Assembly (NCBI GenBank): GCA_905480565.1
Contig: CAJQQW010000433.1
Location: 1 to 10,248 of the forward strand
Length of the DNA stretch: 10,248 bases
Source: an uncultured Halioglobus sp.
GTDB lineage: Bacteria > Pseudomonadota > Gammaproteobacteria > Pseudomonadales > Halieaceae
Direction: 5' to 3'
Made by a program: the position numbers and the translations under genes. Positions 1 to 6,506 of the stretch are shown here, one piece after another; positions within the stretch are counted from its first letter, which is position 1; each line of letters starts with the position of its first letter. A model generated the notes under the pieces. That model made no database searches and was not told the origin of the DNA. It saw only the letters and a list, made by a program, of their open reading frames with translations.

Positions 1-719
1 CAGGAATGGGGCGGCTCTTTTCGCGGCGCATGTGCCGTCGGCAGGTAGCGCGCTGCCCCTATCTTTTCAGCGTTGCGCCGGAAGGTTTCAGCGCGGGAGT
101 ATCGTCCCACCGAACGCCGCCTGCGAGGCGGGACTTTCCTCCTACCCACGCCTTACTTGACGACGCCTGGCGTGGCCACCTCGCGGCCACTGAGCACGTA
201 TTATCGGCGCAGCCCTATCTCCTGGGCGAGCGTTTTACACTGGCTGATGCCAGTGCATACGGTCAGTTGAGTATGAATCTTGTAGACCCCGAAGCTTGCG
301 ACCTGATGGAGCAACTGGCACCTCTTACGCATGCCTGGCTCTGCAGCATCCGTGATGGTAAGCATGCCGGGGGGACTGGAAAGCTAGCGCTCTCCGGCGC
401 CTTGTGCCCCCTGCTAGGCATGATCGGCGAGACATTCCTGCCACTGATGGTGCAGAATGAGCAGGCCTACGAGGCCGCTTTGGCACAGGGTGAAACCTGC
501 TTCAATGAGGCGGCGTTCTGCCGCGACCAGTCCTTGTACTGCGGACAACTGATGGGATACCCCTTCCGCAGCGTGGTGAAAACGTTTCAGGTGCGGGTGT
601 GGCGTGAACTTAAGCAGCAATGGCAGGCGCTGGATGATGCCAGGCGAGAGGAGCTGGCGGTGCTGTTCCCGCTGGGGAGTGTTGCCTGCCTGGACGGGCT
701 TGCGTTGGAGCCAGCCTGA
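1..719 (+). CDS. Glutathione S-transferase-like protein, 3' part (5' end outside window)
   Basis: The reading frame is open from the window edge, so the gene begins upstream; the first in-frame ATG (position 6) is unlikely to be the start because no thioredoxin-like GST N-terminal domain precedes the visible part. Counting from that ATG, residues about 48-115 form a GST C-terminal helical domain: 'LLDDAWRGHL', then 'YLLGERFTLADASAYGQL', which carries the conserved fold-capping Asp of GST C-domains. A further stretch of about 120 residues follows, with 'FNEAAF', 'LYCGQLMGYPFRSVV' and 'KTFQVRVWREL'. I recognise this tail from a group of larger bacterial GST-like proteins whose substrate is not known to me. 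Residues 1-45 are Arg/Cys-rich and less typical, but 'PPARRDFPPTHALLDDAW' reads naturally into the domain, so I do not call a frameshift. The gene ends at TGA 717-719. GST-family membership is fairly sure; the biochemical role is unknown. Confidence 0.8.
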   Translation, partial: GMGRLFSRRMCRRQVARCPYLFSVAPEGFSAGVSSHRTPPARRDFPPTHALLDDAWRGHLAATEHVLSAQPYLLGERFTLADASAYGQLSMNLVDPEACDLMEQLAPLTHAWLCSIRDGKHAGGTGKLALSGALCPLLGMIGETFLPLMVQNEQAYEAALAQGETCFNEAAFCRDQSLYCGQLMGYPFRSVVKTFQVRVWRELKQQWQALDDARREELAVLFPLGSVACLDGLALEPA

Positions 720-812
720 CGCGTCAGAAGCGGCGTTCGCCAGAGACCGGCGTCATATGTCTACTTTTCATGCAGGTAAACTCTGATAGCCGAATTTAGT
801 GGTCTTTGGGGC

Positions 813-841
813 TTGCAATCCGAAATTAATACACTGATTAT
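813..841 (+). promoter_or_regulatory. Candidate recA promoter (-35/-10)
   Basis: TTGCAA at 813-818 and GATTAT at 836-841 are separated by 17 bp, each matching the sigma-70 consensus at 4 of 6 positions. The -10 hexamer lies inside the LexA-like operator, so bound LexA would block RNA polymerase, as is known for SOS promoters. The transcript would carry an untranslated leader of roughly 95 nt before the recA ATG. The hexamers are weak matches in an AT-rich stretch; an alternative -10 within TATATA (841-846) is possible. Confidence 0.45.
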
Positions 842-851
842 ATATACAGTA
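832..851 (+). promoter_or_regulatory. LexA operator (SOS box) upstream of recA
   Basis: CACTGATTATATATACAGTA has the CTG-N10-CAG core of the LexA box of Gammaproteobacteria and matches TACTGTATATATATACAGTA at 17 of 20 positions. The right half-site is perfect; the mismatches are the first base and two bases just inside the left CTG. It lies 94 bp before the recA start, where SOS control of recA is expected. LexA repression relieved by RecA filaments on single-stranded DNA is the established mechanism; its operation here is inferred. Confidence 0.8.
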
Positions 852-945
852 GTTTTGGCGCATAGCGCTGCATTGGAGTCACGCGAAGTGAATCCTGCGC
901 AGAGACTGAATTTACTGAACAAACAGCATAAATAGAGAGGCCTTT

Positions 946-2007
946 ATGGACGCGAACAAGGGAAAAGCACTGGATGCAGCACTGAGCCAGATCGAACGAC
1001 AGTTTGGCAAAGGCACGGTGATGCGCATGGGTGATCGGGAGCACGTTGAAATTCCGGCTATTTCGACCGGTTCGTTGGGGCTGGATGTCGCTCTGGGCAT
1101 TGGTGGTCTGCCGCGGGGGCGTATCTGTGAAATTTACGGTCCAGAGTCGTCTGGTAAGACAACCCTTACCTTGCAGGTTATTGCAGAGGCACAGAAAGTT
1201 GGTGGCACGGCGGCATTTATCGACGCGGAGCACGCGCTCGATCCTTCCTACGCTGAGAAGCTAGGCGTCCAAATGGACGATCTTATCCTCTCGCAGCCGG
1301 ATACCGGCGAGCAGGCACTGGAAGTGGCAGAAATGCTGGTGCGCTCTGGCGCTGTTGATGTCTTGGTTATCGATTCAGTTGCTGCACTAACGCCAAAAGC
1401 GGAAATTGAAGGCGACATGGGCGCCTCTCATGTCGGCCTGCAGGCTCGCTTGCTCAGTCAGGCCATGCGGAAATTGACCGCGGCTATCAAGCAGACCAAC
1501 AGCCTGGTGATTTTCATTAATCAAATTCGTATGAAGATTGGCGTGATGTTCGGTAATCCGGAGACCACTACAGGCGGTAATGCCCTGAAGTTCTACTCAT
1601 CTGTACGCCTGGATATACGTCGGATCGGTGCGGTCAAGGATGGCGATGAGGTTATCGGCAATGAAACCCGCGTGAAGGTAGTGAAGAACAAGGTATCCCC
1701 TCCCTTCAGGCAGGCCGAATTTCAGATCATGTATGGACAGGGTATTTATCGTATGGGCGAGGTAATCGACTGGGGTGTAAAGCTGAACCTGGTGGATAAG
1801 TCCGGAGCCTGGTACTCCTACAAGGGCGATAAAATTGGCCAAGGCAAAGCGAATGCGGCAAAATTTCTTGGAGATAATGCTGCTGTCGCCAAGGAGATTG
1901 AAGATCAGATACGGGCTCAGTTGCTGGCCCCCGATGCTCAGGAAAAGCCTGAAGATGATGTCGTAGAAGCGGCTGAGAAAGCCAGTGAGGCCGAACCTGA
2001 AAAATGA
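946..2007 (+). CDS. recA: Recombinase RecA
   Basis: RecA is the ATP-dependent cytosolic recombinase that polymerises on single-stranded DNA, catalyses strand exchange and triggers LexA self-cleavage. At 353 residues it has the usual length. Visible landmarks are the Walker A motif GPESSGKT (65-72), the catalytic-Glu segment '[10 protein letters not shown]' (91-100), Walker B '[10 protein letters not shown]' (139-148), DNA-binding loop L1 near '[10 protein letters not shown]' (155-164), and loop L2 '[16 protein letters not shown]' (196-211). The C-terminus (about 329-353) is Glu/Asp-rich, as in other RecAs where this tail moderates DNA binding. The ATG at 946 is preceded by GAGAGG (935-940) with a 5-nt spacer and begins with the canonical helical segment. 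Regulation is by the SOS box at 832-851. recX follows after 99 bp. Nothing appears broken. Confidence 0.99.
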   Translation: MDANKGKALDAALSQIERQFGKGTVMRMGDREHVEIPAISTGSLGLDVALGIGGLPRGRICEIYGPESSGKTTLTLQVIAEAQKVGGTAAFIDAEHALDPSYAEKLGVQMDDLILSQPDTGEQALEVAEMLVRSGAVDVLVIDSVAALTPKAEIEGDMGASHVGLQARLLSQAMRKLTAAIKQTNSLVIFINQIRMKIGVMFGNPETTTGGNALKFYSSVRLDIRRIGAVKDGDEVIGNETRVKVVKNKVSPPFRQAEFQIMYGQGIYRMGEVIDWGVKLNLVDKSGAWYSYKGDKIGQGKANAAKFLGDNAAVAKEIEDQIRAQLLAPDAQEKPEDDVVEAAEKASEAEPEK

Positions 2008-2047
2008 CGTGCTTGCCTGATACGAAGGCCAACAACGATGCAATAGC

Positions 2048-2082
2048 GCCGGGTTCCTGTCGATTTCGGCAGCATGCCCGGC
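2048..2082 (+). promoter_or_regulatory. Hairpin in the recA-recX gap (possible attenuator or 3' stabiliser)
   Basis: An inner stem CTGTCG (2057-2062) / CGGCAG (2067-2072) with loop ATTT and one G-U pair is enclosed by an outer stem GCCGGG (2048-2053) / CCCGGC (2077-2082), separated by small internal loops (TTC and CATG). Twelve pairs in 35 nt should be stable as RNA. No U-tract follows, so it is not a textbook intrinsic terminator. In E. coli a terminator between recA and recX keeps RecX low; a similar polarity role here is inferred from position. The hairpin contains the upstream in-frame ATG of recX (2074), arguing against that codon as the start. Confidence 0.45.
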
Positions 2083-2106
2083 ACTGGTTTAGATGCGCTT
2101 CTGTGC

Positions 2107-2559
2107 ATGTCTGATCAACCACAAATTACTTCGGCCGATGTTCGACTCGCTGCTATGGATTTGCTGGCGCGACGTGAACATTCTGTGATCGAACTCAAAC
2201 GTAAATTGCAGCGACGTTTTGGGGACGAGTGTGCGATCGACGACCAAGTGGCCAGGCTCGCCGAGGAAGGTTTGCAGAGCGATGCCCGTTTTGCCGAAAG
2301 TTTTCTGTGTCAGCGTAGCGGAAGCGGATATGGTCCCGCCCGGCTGAAAGCCGAGTTGAGGGAACGGGGTTTGTCAGACGAACAGATCGACCGAGGGCTG
2401 CAGGAGCTGGTCGTCGACTGGTGCGAACTTGCATCGCAGGTATTGGAAAAAAAATTCGGCCCTGAGCCCCCGGTCGATGTCAGAGAGAAAGCGCGCCGTC
2501 TGCGTTTTATGCAGTACCGCGGTTTTTATCAGGAGCATTATCAACCACTGTTTCCGTGA
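2107..2559 (+). CDS. recX: Regulatory protein RecX
   Basis: RecX binds RecA filaments and caps or destabilises them, limiting recombination and the SOS response. The 150-residue product shows the three-helix tandem repeats of the family: repeat 1 at about 11-56 ('VRLAAMDLLARREHSVIELKR' is diagnostic), repeat 2 at about 57-104 with 'DARFAESF' followed by 'GYGPARLKAELRERG', and repeat 3 near the end with 'KARRLRFMQYRGF'. I chose the ATG at 2107 because repeat 1 begins ten residues later and the alternative ATG at 2074 lies in the intergenic hairpin; neither has a convincing Shine-Dalgarno sequence, consistent with low expression or readthrough from recA. The gene is probably co-transcribed with recA. 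alaS, which follows recX in enterobacteria, is absent here. Confidence 0.95.
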   Translation: MSDQPQITSADVRLAAMDLLARREHSVIELKRKLQRRFGDECAIDDQVARLAEEGLQSDARFAESFLCQRSGSGYGPARLKAELRERGLSDEQIDRGLQELVVDWCELASQVLEKKFGPEPPVDVREKARRLRFMQYRGFYQEHYQPLFP

Positions 2560-2576
2560 TAACCGTTATCTTCCAT

Positions 2577-2590
2577 TGCCCTGTCGGGCA
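2577..2590 (+). other. Small hairpin downstream of recX
   Basis: TGCCC (2577-2581) and GGGCA (2586-2590) form a 5-bp stem with a TGTC loop 18 bp after the recX stop. No T-run follows, so a terminator role is weakly supported. The rest of 2560-2668 has no recognisable coding or regulatory content. Confidence 0.2.
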
Positions 2591-2668
2591 CTTGGATGGC
2601 TATCCGTCCGCCGTCATAATTGGTTAGATGACCGATCCGCTGCGTAATTGGCGGCCGTTGCGATGGGC

Positions 2669-2699
2669 AAAAAAATAGAGGCTAATCAGGGGGTAGCCT
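2669..2699 (-). terminator. Candidate rho-independent terminator (minus strand)
   Basis: Read on the minus strand: AGGCTA, a 9-nt loop CCCCCTGAT, TAGCCT, then CTA and seven Ts (2675-2669). The 6-bp stem is short and the T-run starts 3 nt after it, so termination might be inefficient. The transcript would come from the candidate promoter at 2756-2784; the ompW-like gene lies on the opposite strand. Confidence 0.4.
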
Positions 2700-2750
2700 G
2701 TTGCTCCGTCCCCCGGTAATGCGCTGATTCATGGCGTTGCCCCAAAAATA
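2669..2750 (-). ncRNA. Candidate small RNA (or tiny leader ORF transcript) between recX and the ompW-like gene
   Basis: On the minus strand, a promoter-like pair (2784-2756) is followed about 80 nt later by a stem-loop and seven Ts (2699-2669), giving a self-contained unit of roughly 82 nt with no annotated gene downstream on that strand. The predicted RNA can fold two ways. In one, AATCAG (2729-2724) plus GGGG pair with CCCC plus CTGATT (2693-2684). In the other, AGGCTA (2699-2694) pairs with TAGCCT (2684-2679) next to the T-run; the two folds are mutually exclusive. The same strand holds a 16-codon ORF, ATG 2732 to TAG 2682, after a GGGG stretch at a 7-nt spacing, peptide MNQRITGGRSNRLPPD. 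I match it to no known RNA. Everything here is inferred from pattern; chance is a real alternative. Confidence 0.3.
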
Positions 2751-2755
2751 TGTGA

Positions 2756-2784
2756 ATTATCGATATCTTTGCCTTTCTGGACAA
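2756..2784 (-). promoter_or_regulatory. Candidate minus-strand promoter
   Basis: On the minus strand TTGTCC (2784-2779; 4 of 6 to the -35 consensus) and GATAAT (2761-2756; 5 of 6 to the -10 consensus) are separated by exactly 17 bp. Initiation would fall near 2749-2750. It is divergent from the ompW-like gene and would drive only the putative small RNA. Confidence 0.35.
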
Positions 2785-2852
2785 GCAACTCTGTTAGCCC
2801 GGTAACTATCGGCGTATGGTACGAGCAGGATACTGGGTGCAGGAGTATAGGA

Positions 2853-3566
2853 ATGAAAAGTGTATTTCATACGGTATTTTTGCTGGCGATTGTCGTTTGG
2901 GGGCCGTTGGTGCAGGCCTATGAACAAGGCGACTGGATTCTGCGGTTTGGAGCGATCACGGTCGATCCGAATGCCAGCAGCCAGGATGTCAACCTGCCCG
3001 ACGGATTGGTCGCGGAAGTTGATGTCGACGACGACACACAGCTGGGTTTTATGCCTGCTTATATGATGACTGACAATATTGCCTTTGAATTGGTAGCGGC
3101 GACACCGTTTGAGCACGATATCGAGGCGAAGGGCAAAGGGTCAATCAAGGGCACTAGTTTGCCCGCAGGCTCAACCAAACACCTTCCACCAACACTGATG
3201 TTCCAGTATTACCCTCGCGGAGGGAAAAGTGGCTGGCAGCCTTATGCGGGTATCGGCATTAACTATACGGTGTTCTTTGACGAGGACGTCGATGACGAAT
3301 TAGTTAACCTGCTCGGCGATCTAACGGGTGGAGCTGTGGATAACGCGGATCTCGATCTTGGTGATTCCTTTGGCCTCGCATTTCAGGTGGGCGTGGATGT
3401 GCCGTTCTACGAGAACTGGGCATTCAACGCAGCCGTCTGGTACATGGATATCGATACGGAGGCCAGTATCACTGCGAAGTCAGGGGGAATGCAGGTGGAC
3501 AAAGTTGAGTTCGATGTACATATCGATCCGTGGGTATACAACATCGGAATAGCCTACCGCTTCTAG
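2853..3566 (+). CDS. ompW: OmpW-family outer membrane beta-barrel protein
   Basis: OmpW proteins are eight-stranded outer-membrane barrels with a hydrophobic channel, implicated in uptake of small hydrophobic molecules and in stress responses. The 237-residue product starts with a signal peptide: basic MK, hydrophobic core 'TVFLLAIVVWGPL' and cleavage after 'VQA' (residue 22). The mature part contains the family hallmarks 'LPPTLMFQYYP' (111-121) and 'YAGIGINYTVFF' (131-142), and ends in 'YNIGIAYRF', with the C-terminal Phe recognised by the BAM machinery. Loops are very acidic ('VDVDDD', 'FDEDVDDEL'). The ATG at 2853 is preceded by AGGAG (2841-2845) with 7-nt spacing, which outweighs an in-frame TTG at 2769. 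I found no strong promoter just upstream. Family certain; orthology to E. coli OmpW not established. Confidence 0.92.
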   Translation: MKSVFHTVFLLAIVVWGPLVQAYEQGDWILRFGAITVDPNASSQDVNLPDGLVAEVDVDDDTQLGFMPAYMMTDNIAFELVAATPFEHDIEAKGKGSIKGTSLPAGSTKHLPPTLMFQYYPRGGKSGWQPYAGIGINYTVFFDEDVDDELVNLLGDLTGGAVDNADLDLGDSFGLAFQVGVDVPFYENWAFNAAVWYMDIDTEASITAKSGGMQVDKVEFDVHIDPWVYNIGIAYRF

Positions 3567-3581
3567 GCCGCACTACGGCCT
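3565..3581 (+). terminator. Weak hairpin at the end of the ompW-like gene
   Basis: AGGCCG (3565-3570) and CGGCCT (3576-3581) form a perfect 6-bp stem with a 5-nt loop, beginning in the stop codon. The following bases (CTTCAAGG) are not a T-run, so this is at best a pause site or RNA 3' stabiliser. In the remaining 200 bp before the next gene I see a second imperfect dyad (CGCCG...TCGT CTG ACGA...CGGCG, about 3600-3628) and no clear promoter. Confidence 0.3.
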
Positions 3582-3783
3582 CTTCAAGGCTGCCTCCCGC
3601 CGCCGACACTGTCGTCTGACGAGACGGCGATGGGGGTGTTGCTCCGGCACCACGCGATTCTTGCGGATATTGTGTGCTGGCCGGGGCAGGACTGAGTACA
3701 TTTCTTGCCTGCATGGATATTTCTAGGTATTTTCTCCATAGGCTAGGGCGACGGTCGCTGATGCCGAAAACAGGGAGCTCAGC

Positions 3784-4281
3784 ATGGAGCCAGAAGAATA
3801 TAATGGCGAATATCAGATGCATGAAGAACTATCTACGGAGTTTCACGATCCGCTGATTCGGCGCCTCCACTCGCTTATTCGTGCCTGTGTAAAAATGCTC
3901 GCAATTTTAATGGTGGTGGTTATTTTCCTTGGTGTCATTGATGTTTGCTATATCCTTTATGAACAACTGAAAGAGCCGCCGCTCCTTCTGCTATCTGTCA
4001 GTGATATATTCGAAGTGTTTGGCGCCTTCATGGTTGTTCTTATCGCTATCGAAATCTTTATTAATATTCGTCTATACCTTGGGTCTAATACGCTACCCAT
4101 TCGCCTCGTCGTTGCCACAGCGCTCATGGCTATTGCGCGAAAGGTTATTGTGCTGGACCTTAATCTGACCTCGGCGAATGAAGTCTTGGCGATTGGAGTG
4201 GTGACAATCGCATTGGGTATCACTTACTGGCTGGTAGACAAGCCCGCCCCGGTTGCGAAACCCTCCGGCGCGAAGCCGTGA
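3784..4281 (+). CDS. psiE: PsiE-family (phosphate-starvation-inducible) inner membrane protein
   Basis: The 165-residue protein has four predicted membrane segments at about 36-59, 73-96, 105-124 and 131-151. The layout and signatures fit the PsiE family: the 'DIFEVFGAFMVVLIAIEIF' segment, 'LPIRLVVATALMAIARKVIVLD' with its conserved Arg and Asp around helix 3, and a final Trp-containing helix. E. coli PsiE (about 136 aa) is under Pho and cAMP-CRP control, but its molecular role is unknown. This copy has a longer acidic N-terminal tail (about 30 residues) and a Pro/Ala/Lys C-terminal tail, both probably cytoplasmic. The ATG at 3784 has GGGAG at 3773-3777, 6-nt spacing. No convincing Pho box is seen upstream, so phosphate regulation should not be assumed. 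Family assignment fairly confident; gene symbol by family only. Confidence 0.82.
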   Translation: MEPEEYNGEYQMHEELSTEFHDPLIRRLHSLIRACVKMLAILMVVVIFLGVIDVCYILYEQLKEPPLLLLSVSDIFEVFGAFMVVLIAIEIFINIRLYLGSNTLPIRLVVATALMAIARKVIVLDLNLTSANEVLAIGVVTIALGITYWLVDKPAPVAKPSGAKP

Positions 4282-4496
4282 GCGGTTTTGTCACTTTCGC
4301 TGTATTCTCTGGTGGCCTGCAAGAATGTGTCCAATCGCAGCGCGCGCAGTGGCGCATATGCTTGGTATAGATCGTTGGGCAGTGAACCAATTAGCCTATT
4401 GCTACGTAACCGTACGCACGAAATAGTGACTGAAAAGTTGACGGGCGCGAGTAGTGACGTCTGCCGGTCAGCTGGATTATCGAGTGAAAAATAGAG
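4282..4496 (+). other. Intergenic region without recognisable gene
   Basis: These 215 bp between the PsiE-like gene and the hydroxylase contain open frames on both strands, but none has a start with a ribosome binding site or a recognisable protein. TTGACG at 4438-4443 resembles a -35 element but no -10 lies at the right distance. The hydroxylase promoter presumably lies here but I cannot place it. Confidence 0.4.
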
Positions 4497-5396
4497 TTGG
4501 ACAATACTGTGCAAAAGTTTCTCGAGGCTGACCTCACTTTATTTGCCGTCCCGCTATACGTGCTGGCGGTGCTGCTGGAGATGCGCTGGTCAAGGCAGCA
4601 GGGCCTTGATCTCTATCGTGGTGCCGATACAAGGGCATCATTGGCTATGGGGCTGCTTGCATTGCTGGTAGAGCTTCTCCCCAGGGTGTTAGCCATTCTC
4701 GTAATGGTCAAGTTGCACGAGATCAGCCCGCTGCGTGATGTGGTGCAGTACCAGTGGTGGGCGTGGGTGTTGTTGTTTTTTCTTGATGACTTCAGCTACT
4801 ACTGGTTTCATCGAAGTAACCATGAAATTCGGCTGTTTTGGGCGGGGCACGTGAATCATCACTCCTCTCGCAGGTTGAATTATGCCACCGCTCTGCGTCA
4901 AGGGGTCGGGGAGCGGGTGCACAAGTTTTTGTTTTGGTTGTGGTTGCCGCTGCTGGGGTTTGACCCGGCAATGATTATTACCATGATTAGTCTCAATCTA
5001 TTTTATCAATTCTGGATTCACACCACGGCAATCGATCGCCTGCCCAATTGGTTTGAAACCATCTTCAATACACCGTCTCATCACCGGGTGCATCACGCGT
5101 CAAATGTGCGTTACCTCGATCGTAATCACGGGGGGGTATTGATCGTTTGGGACAGGCTGTTCGGTACGTTTAGTCAAGAAGTTGCCGAGGAGCCCGTGGT
5201 TTACGGGCTGACTTCAAATCTTGAGTCCGACGATATTCTGACCGTGGCGCTGCATGAGTATCGTATGTTGTGGCGAGATGTTCGACGTGCCCGTCACTGG
5301 CGTCAAAAGTGGCGCTATTTGTTGTTGGCGCCTGGTTGGAGTCACGACGGGCCCGACAAGCGTGCCAATACGCTTCGCCGAGGTAGCGCCACATAG
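4497..5396 (+). CDS. Membrane fatty acid hydroxylase / sterol desaturase family protein
   Basis: The product (299 aa from TTG) belongs to the di-iron fatty acid hydroxylase superfamily, integral membrane oxygenases that hydroxylate or desaturate lipids with O2. The metal-binding histidine clusters are intact: HRSNH (H105, H109), HVNHH (H118, H121, H122), a lone H175 in 'FWIHTT', HHRVHH (H195, H196, H199, H200) and H211 in 'RNHGG'. Hydrophobic segments lie at about 13-29, 50-71, 84-103 and 145-170, and 'WDRLFGTF' is a typical post-cluster motif. An in-frame TGA at 4485 limits the start to TTG 4497 or GTG 4509, since the next ATG would remove the first membrane helix. Neither has a good Shine-Dalgarno; I prefer TTG. 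It appears monocistronic. The substrate cannot be read from sequence; a lipid, carotenoid or sterol-like molecule is possible. Confidence 0.9.
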   Translation: MDNTVQKFLEADLTLFAVPLYVLAVLLEMRWSRQQGLDLYRGADTRASLAMGLLALLVELLPRVLAILVMVKLHEISPLRDVVQYQWWAWVLLFFLDDFSYYWFHRSNHEIRLFWAGHVNHHSSRRLNYATALRQGVGERVHKFLFWLWLPLLGFDPAMIITMISLNLFYQFWIHTTAIDRLPNWFETIFNTPSHHRVHHASNVRYLDRNHGGVLIVWDRLFGTFSQEVAEEPVVYGLTSNLESDDILTVALHEYRMLWRDVRRARHWRQKWRYLLLAPGWSHDGPDKRANTLRRGSAT

Positions 5397-5430
5397 CGTG
5401 TGACCGATTCTAAACGGCATACCATGCGTG

Positions 5431-5467
5431 GTGAGCGCTATCCTAACGTAGAAAATTAGCCGCTCAC
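5431..5467. terminator. Dyad between convergent genes (possible bidirectional terminator)
   Basis: GTGAGCGCTA (5431-5440) pairs with TAG-C-CGCTCAC (5457-5467), ten pairs with one bulged C and a 16-nt loop. It sits between the stops of the + strand hydroxylase and the - strand flavoenzyme, where a shared terminator is expected. No T-run flanks it on either strand, so intrinsic termination is uncertain. Confidence 0.4.
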
Positions 5468-5494
5468 TGTCCTCAGGTTCACGACGAAGTTCTT

Positions 5495-6496
5495 TTAAGC
5501 AATTTGCTCATTCTTGAGGGGTATGAGGACTCGTTCAGTATAGAGCTCAAGGCAACGCCACGCCCGGTCGAGTGGCATGCCGCCAATAAGTGGGTGGATC
5601 GCCGCAAAAAAATCCTTTCGTTCACGGTGGCGTTTTATGCATTCGGCCGGTGTGATGATTTCGTAACGCTTTTCCGCCCGCAGAGCGTCGACGGAGTCGC
5701 TGTTGAATTCCAGTGGCCGGTTTACGCCCTCTGTTTTCCAGCTGCTGTATTCAATGACTTCATTGAGAAAATACCTTCCTAATTCATCCCAGGCTTGGTC
5801 CGGTTTTTCGTGAATGAACAGCACAGAGAAGTCCGCCGGAGGGGAGTGGGTAAATCCCTTCTTGCCATAATGTTCAAGCTGTTCAAAATAGTAGGCCTCT
5901 AGTTCTGGCTCGGCTACTGGCGGCGCAAAAGGCAGGCCGAGTCGTGCGGCTCGCCTGGCCGCGGGCTTACTCATGCCGCCTACCAGAAAAACGGGGTGGG
6001 GTCTGCTAAAGGGTTTGGGTGTAACGTTGACTAGTTTGCCATTGTATTCGAAAGGTGCGTCTTGCCACGCCAAGAGGAGAGTTTCCAGCACGTGGTCCAT
6101 CCACTTTCCGCGGTCTGCAAAGGGCTTGTTGGCGATATGGTACTCGACCTCGCGGTAGCCCATGCCCGCCACAAAATTGAGGCGACCCTCACTGAGGAGA
6201 TCCACAACAGCGATATCCTCCGCGAGGCGAATCGGGTCGTAGAGAGCGACCAGCAGTGCCATGATGCCTATGCTGCATTGTTCGGTGCGCCCAGCAATAG
6301 CGGAGGCCATGGTGAGGGGTGAAGGCAGCCAGCCGTTATGCGCCACATGGTGTTCTTCCACATTAACACTGGAAAAGCCATTACGGTCGGCGTACTCGGC
6401 CATATCGAGGGCTGTTCGATAGCGCAGTGAACGCAGAGCGGGGTCGGCTTCGGCCCCGGTAAGGTTCAGGCGCAGATTAGCGCTGATATTTAGCAA
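5495..6496 (-). CDS. LLM-class (luciferase-like) flavin-dependent oxidoreductase
   Basis: This is a bacterial-luciferase-superfamily TIM-barrel enzyme; members use FMNH2 or F420 and oxidise organic substrates. From TTG 6496 it has 333 residues. Visible motifs are 'VEEHH' (46-50), 'SEGRLNFVAGMGY' (102-114) for cofactor/phosphate contact, 'LVGGMSKPAARRAARLG' (171-187), and C-terminal 'HPLIGGMPLDRAW' (291-303). The frame stays open upstream to ATGs at 6580 and 6601, but those 35 residues are Arg-rich, unlike the family, and overlap the well-conserved tail of the amidohydrolase. The TTG begins just where the first barrel strand ('NISANLRLNL') should start, 10 bp after the amidohydrolase stop. The only purine-rich site (AGGAAG, 6520-6515) is 18 nt away, so the start is uncertain. 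It is probably in one operon with the amidohydrolase. Substrate unknown. Confidence 0.88.
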   Translation of the reverse strand: MLNISANLRLNLTGAEADPALRSLRYRTALDMAEYADRNGFSSVNVEEHHVAHNGWLPSPLTMASAIAGRTEQCSIGIMALLVALYDPIRLAEDIAVVDLLSEGRLNFVAGMGYREVEYHIANKPFADRGKWMDHVLETLLLAWQDAPFEYNGKLVNVTPKPFSRPHPVFLVGGMSKPAARRAARLGLPFAPPVAEPELEAYYFEQLEHYGKKGFTHSPPADFSVLFIHEKPDQAWDELGRYFLNEVIEYSSWKTEGVNRPLEFNSDSVDALRAEKRYEIITPAECIKRHRERKDFFAAIHPLIGGMPLDRAWRCLELYTERVLIPLKNEQIA

Positions 6497-6506
6497 GGCG
6501 CCAGCG

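Noticed and set aside
6..150. Possible frameshift in the N-terminal part of the GST-like gene (Arg/Cys-rich, atypical sequence; other frames also open for 30-60 codons).
   Set aside because: The segment 'PPARRDFPPTHALLDDAW' continues smoothly into the conserved domain in one frame, and neither other frame gives a recognisable GST segment.
3600..3640. CTGTC-containing stretch upstream of the PsiE-like gene as a Pho box.
   Set aside because: A Pho box needs two CTGTCAT-like repeats 11 bp apart; only one partial copy is present, and it is part of an imperfect dyad.
4438..4480. TTGACG and GATTAT before the hydroxylase as a promoter.
   Set aside because: The spacing is 31 bp, far from the 16-18 bp required.
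4224..4514. Minus-strand 96-codon open frame over the end of the PsiE-like gene and the following gap.
   Set aside because: No ribosome binding site, no recognisable motifs, and it is largely antisense to a real gene and to intergenic DNA.
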